Shown: positions 14,586 to 16,115 of the stretch, one piece after another
Numbering within the stretch: the stretch's first letter is position 1
Layout: the number at the start of each line of letters is the position of its first letter
From: Clostridia bacterium
GTDB lineage: Bacteria; Bacillota; Clostridia; Christensenellales; CAG-138
Reading direction: 5' to 3'
NCBI GenBank assembly: GCA_017435185.1
Contig: JAFSFN010000111.1
Span: 1 to 16,115, forward strand
Length of the DNA: 16,115 nucleotides
The notes under the pieces: model-generated
Seen by the model: the letters and a program-made list of their open reading frames with translations, nothing else
Told to the model about the DNA's origin: nothing
Database searches by the model: none
Made by a program: the position numbers and the translations under genes

Positions 14586-16115
14586 ATGTTTGAATTGACA
14601 AACTTTGATGCTATAAAAATAGGCCTGGCATCACCCGAAAAGATCCGTGAATGGTCTCATGGTGAGGTCAAAAAACCCGAAACTATCAATTACAGAACAT
14701 TGAAGCCCGAACGTGACGGCCTCTTCTGCGAAAGAATATTCGGACCTCAGAAGGACTGGGAGTGTCATTGCGGACGCTATAAGCGTGTCCGTTATAAGGG
14801 CGTTGTTTGTGATAAGTGCGGCGTTGAGGTAACTCGTGCGAAGGTTCGTCGTGAACGTATGGGTCACATCGAACTGGCCGCTCCTGTATCACATATATGG
14901 TACTTTAAGGGCATACCGTGCCGCATGAAGATGCTTCTCGATATGTCACCCCGTTCACTTGAAAAAGTTTTGTATTTTGCCGCATATGTAGTTATTGATC
15001 CCGGTGAAACAAACGGCGAATTACAGTATAAGCAGGTGCTTTCCGAGAAGGAATATCGTGAAGCACAGGAAAAGTTCGGTGCAAAGGCATTCAGAGCAGG
15101 CATGGGTGCAGAAGCAATCAAAGAATTGCTTCAGCAGCTCGACCTTGAAGAACTGGATGTAAGCCTCAAAGAAGAGATCGCAAAATCAACAGGTCAGAAG
15201 CGTGCAAATGCTATAAAGCGTCTTGAAGTGGTTGAAGCGTTCCTCAAGAGCGGCAACAAGCCCGAATGGATAATCCTTGATGTCGTGCCCGTAATTCCGC
15301 CCGAACTCAGGCCGATGGTACAGCTCGACGGCGGAAGGTTTGCAACGAGCGACCTCAACGACTTGTACCGCAGAGTAATAAACAGAAATAACCGCTTGAA
15401 GAGATTGCTCGAGTTGCGTGCACCCGATATCATCGTCCGCAACGAAAAGCGCATGCTTCAGGAAGCAGTTGATGCACTCATAGATAACGGCCGCAGAGGC
15501 CGCCCCGTAACAGGTCCGGGCAACAGACCGCTCAAGTCCTTGTCCGATATGCTCAGAGGCAAGCAGGGCCGTTTCCGTCAGAACCTCCTTGGTAAGCGTG
15601 TTGACTATTCCGGTCGTTCGGTTATCGTTGTCGGTCCTGACCTGAAGATGTATCAGTGCGGTCTCCCCAAGGAAATGGCACTTGAACTCTTCAAGCCCTT
15701 TGTAATGAAGAAACTCGTCGAGAATGGCTCGGCACACAACATAAAGAGTGCAAAGCGTATGGTTGAGCGTGTTCGCAGTGAAGTCTGGGATGTGCTCGAA
15801 GGCGTCATTAAAGAACACCCGGTATTGCTCAACCGTGCTCCTACACTTCACAGACTGGGTATCCAGGCATTTGAGCCCATCCTTGTTGAAGGCAGAGCGC
15901 TCAAACTTCATCCCTTGGTATGTACGGCTTATAACGCTGACTTTGACGGTGACCAGATGGCTGTTCACGTACCCCTTTCAGTCGAGGCACAGGCAGAGGC
16001 AAGATTCCTCATGCTTGCATCCAACAACATCCTCAAGCCGCAGGACGGCCACCTGTGTCTCGGCGCGGCGCAGGGCGTCCATTTCGGTGCGGGACTGCCT
16101 GAGCTGCGCTTCCAG
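14586..16115 (+). CDS. rpoC: DNA-directed RNA polymerase subunit beta', N-terminal part; final 22 codons not RpoC-like
   Basis: The first 510 codons of an open frame that runs off the window. The start is ATG 14586 with AAGGGAG (14571-14577) at 8 nt. Residues 1-488 are normal beta': the N-terminal zinc ribbon C60-x-C62...C75-x-x-C78, the lid/rudder/clamp region, GKQGRFRQNLLGKRVDYSGRS-type core sequence, RAPTLHRLGIQAFEP, and the absolutely conserved catalytic loop NADFDGDQ (450-457) with the Mg-binding aspartates D452, D454 and D456. After LASNNILKPQDG (ending at residue 488, base 16049) the family continues with a K-P-V...P-T/S-Q-D-M-V-L-G block. This frame instead reads HLCLGAAQGVHFGAG, with no such block in any of the three plus frames. 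The gene is therefore certain to about 16049 and the rest is probably foreign sequence. It is cotranscribed with rpoB. Confidence 0.95.
   Translation, partial: MFELTNFDAIKIGLASPEKIREWSHGEVKKPETINYRTLKPERDGLFCERIFGPQKDWECHCGRYKRVRYKGVVCDKCGVEVTRAKVRRERMGHIELAAPVSHIWYFKGIPCRMKMLLDMSPRSLEKVLYFAAYVVIDPGETNGELQYKQVLSEKEYREAQEKFGAKAFRAGMGAEAIKELLQQLDLEELDVSLKEEIAKSTGQKRANAIKRLEVVEAFLKSGNKPEWIILDVVPVIPPELRPMVQLDGGRFATSDLNDLYRRVINRNNRLKRLLELRAPDIIVRNEKRMLQEAVDALIDNGRRGRPVTGPGNRPLKSLSDMLRGKQGRFRQNLLGKRVDYSGRSVIVVGPDLKMYQCGLPKEMALELFKPFVMKKLVENGSAHNIKSAKRMVERVRSEVWDVLEGVIKEHPVLLNRAPTLHRLGIQAFEPILVEGRALKLHPLVCTAYNADFDGDQMAVHVPLSVEAQAEARFLMLASNNILKPQDGHLCLGAAQGVHFGAGLPELRFQ
16050..16115 (-). other. Foreign-looking GC-rich tail with an opposite-strand coiled-coil reading frame (probable chimeric junction)
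   Basis: The last 66 bases are about 70 percent GC (46 of 66), against 58 percent in the preceding 66 and less in most of rpoC. On the minus strand they are open without a stop and read LEAQLRQSRTEMDALRR, then AETQVAVLR. Hydrophobic residues fall at heptad-like spacing (L1, L5, M12, L15, V22), as in a coiled-coil protein. This suggests that the contig end joins rpoC to part of a different, GC-richer gene. An intein or insertion element is less likely, as no intein N-terminus or repeat end is visible. Confidence 0.5.

Noticed and set aside
15186..15968. Minus-strand open frame of 260 codons opposite rpoC
   Set aside because: It is the mirror of the conserved RpoC core; the plus strand carries every expected motif, including NADFDGDQ.
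16050..16115. Intein insertion in rpoC
   Set aside because: Polymerase inteins occur, but the new sequence does not begin with a recognisable intein N-terminal block, and the opposite strand reads better as coding. A chimeric end explains more.
1..16115. CRISPR array, tRNA, transposon or phage module
   Set aside because: No regularly spaced direct repeats, no tRNA cloverleaf with CCA end, and no transposase, integrase or phage structural protein in any frame. The window is mostly housekeeping.

Overview
The window reads as chromosomal DNA of a mid-GC, low-oxygen Bacillota, most likely a gut Clostridia (Oscillospirales/Christensenellales-like). The evidence is the Gram-positive style of RpoB and RpoC, a CarD-YacL pair, strong AGGAGG-type ribosome binding sites with TTG and GTG starts, near-consensus sigma-A promoters, and heavy ATA (Ile) use outside the RNA polymerase genes. 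No tRNA, rRNA, CRISPR array, insertion sequence or phage gene is visible. The taxon is inferred from style, not from a search.

Layout, left to right. (1) 1-3027, plus strand: the tail of rarA (replication-associated AAA+ ATPase), overlapping tldD, which overlaps or abuts pmbA/tldE. TldD/TldE form a heterodimeric zinc protease. (2) 3114-3534: a self-contained unit with a good sigma-A promoter, an 86-residue four-cysteine peptide of unknown function, and a hairpin terminator shared with the convergent operon. (3) 3577-6907, minus strand: a two-gene operon. A large fusion protein (DedA/VTT membrane domain, PlsC-type acyltransferase, zinc ribbon, beta-rich PH-like tail) is followed after 1 nt by a YfcC/DcuC-type transporter. 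(4) 6978-7495, plus: a small orphan lipoprotein with its own promoter and terminator. (5) 7526-8849: an S41 (CtpA-type) protease with an N-terminal membrane anchor and PDZ domain. (6) 8897-10597: a CarD-family RNA polymerase-binding regulator behind a promoter with both hexamers perfect, then the membrane PIN-TRAM protein YacL. (7) 10658-end: rpoB and rpoC behind two overlapping promoters and a leader of about 150 nt. rplJ/rplL, the usual upstream neighbours, are absent.

How the genes work together. The right half is a transcription module: CarD binds the RNA polymerase beta subunit, which is encoded about 1.4 kb downstream. The left half is quality control (RarA, TldDE) plus envelope functions (lipid remodelling, transport, lipoprotein, S41 protease). 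The most unusual items are the lipid-scramblase-like/acyltransferase fusion, the leader-like cysteine peptide beside a TldDE protease, and the last 66 bases. There rpoC stops looking like RpoC, turns GC-rich, and reads as a coiled coil on the opposite strand. That end is probably a chimeric assembly junction, not biology.
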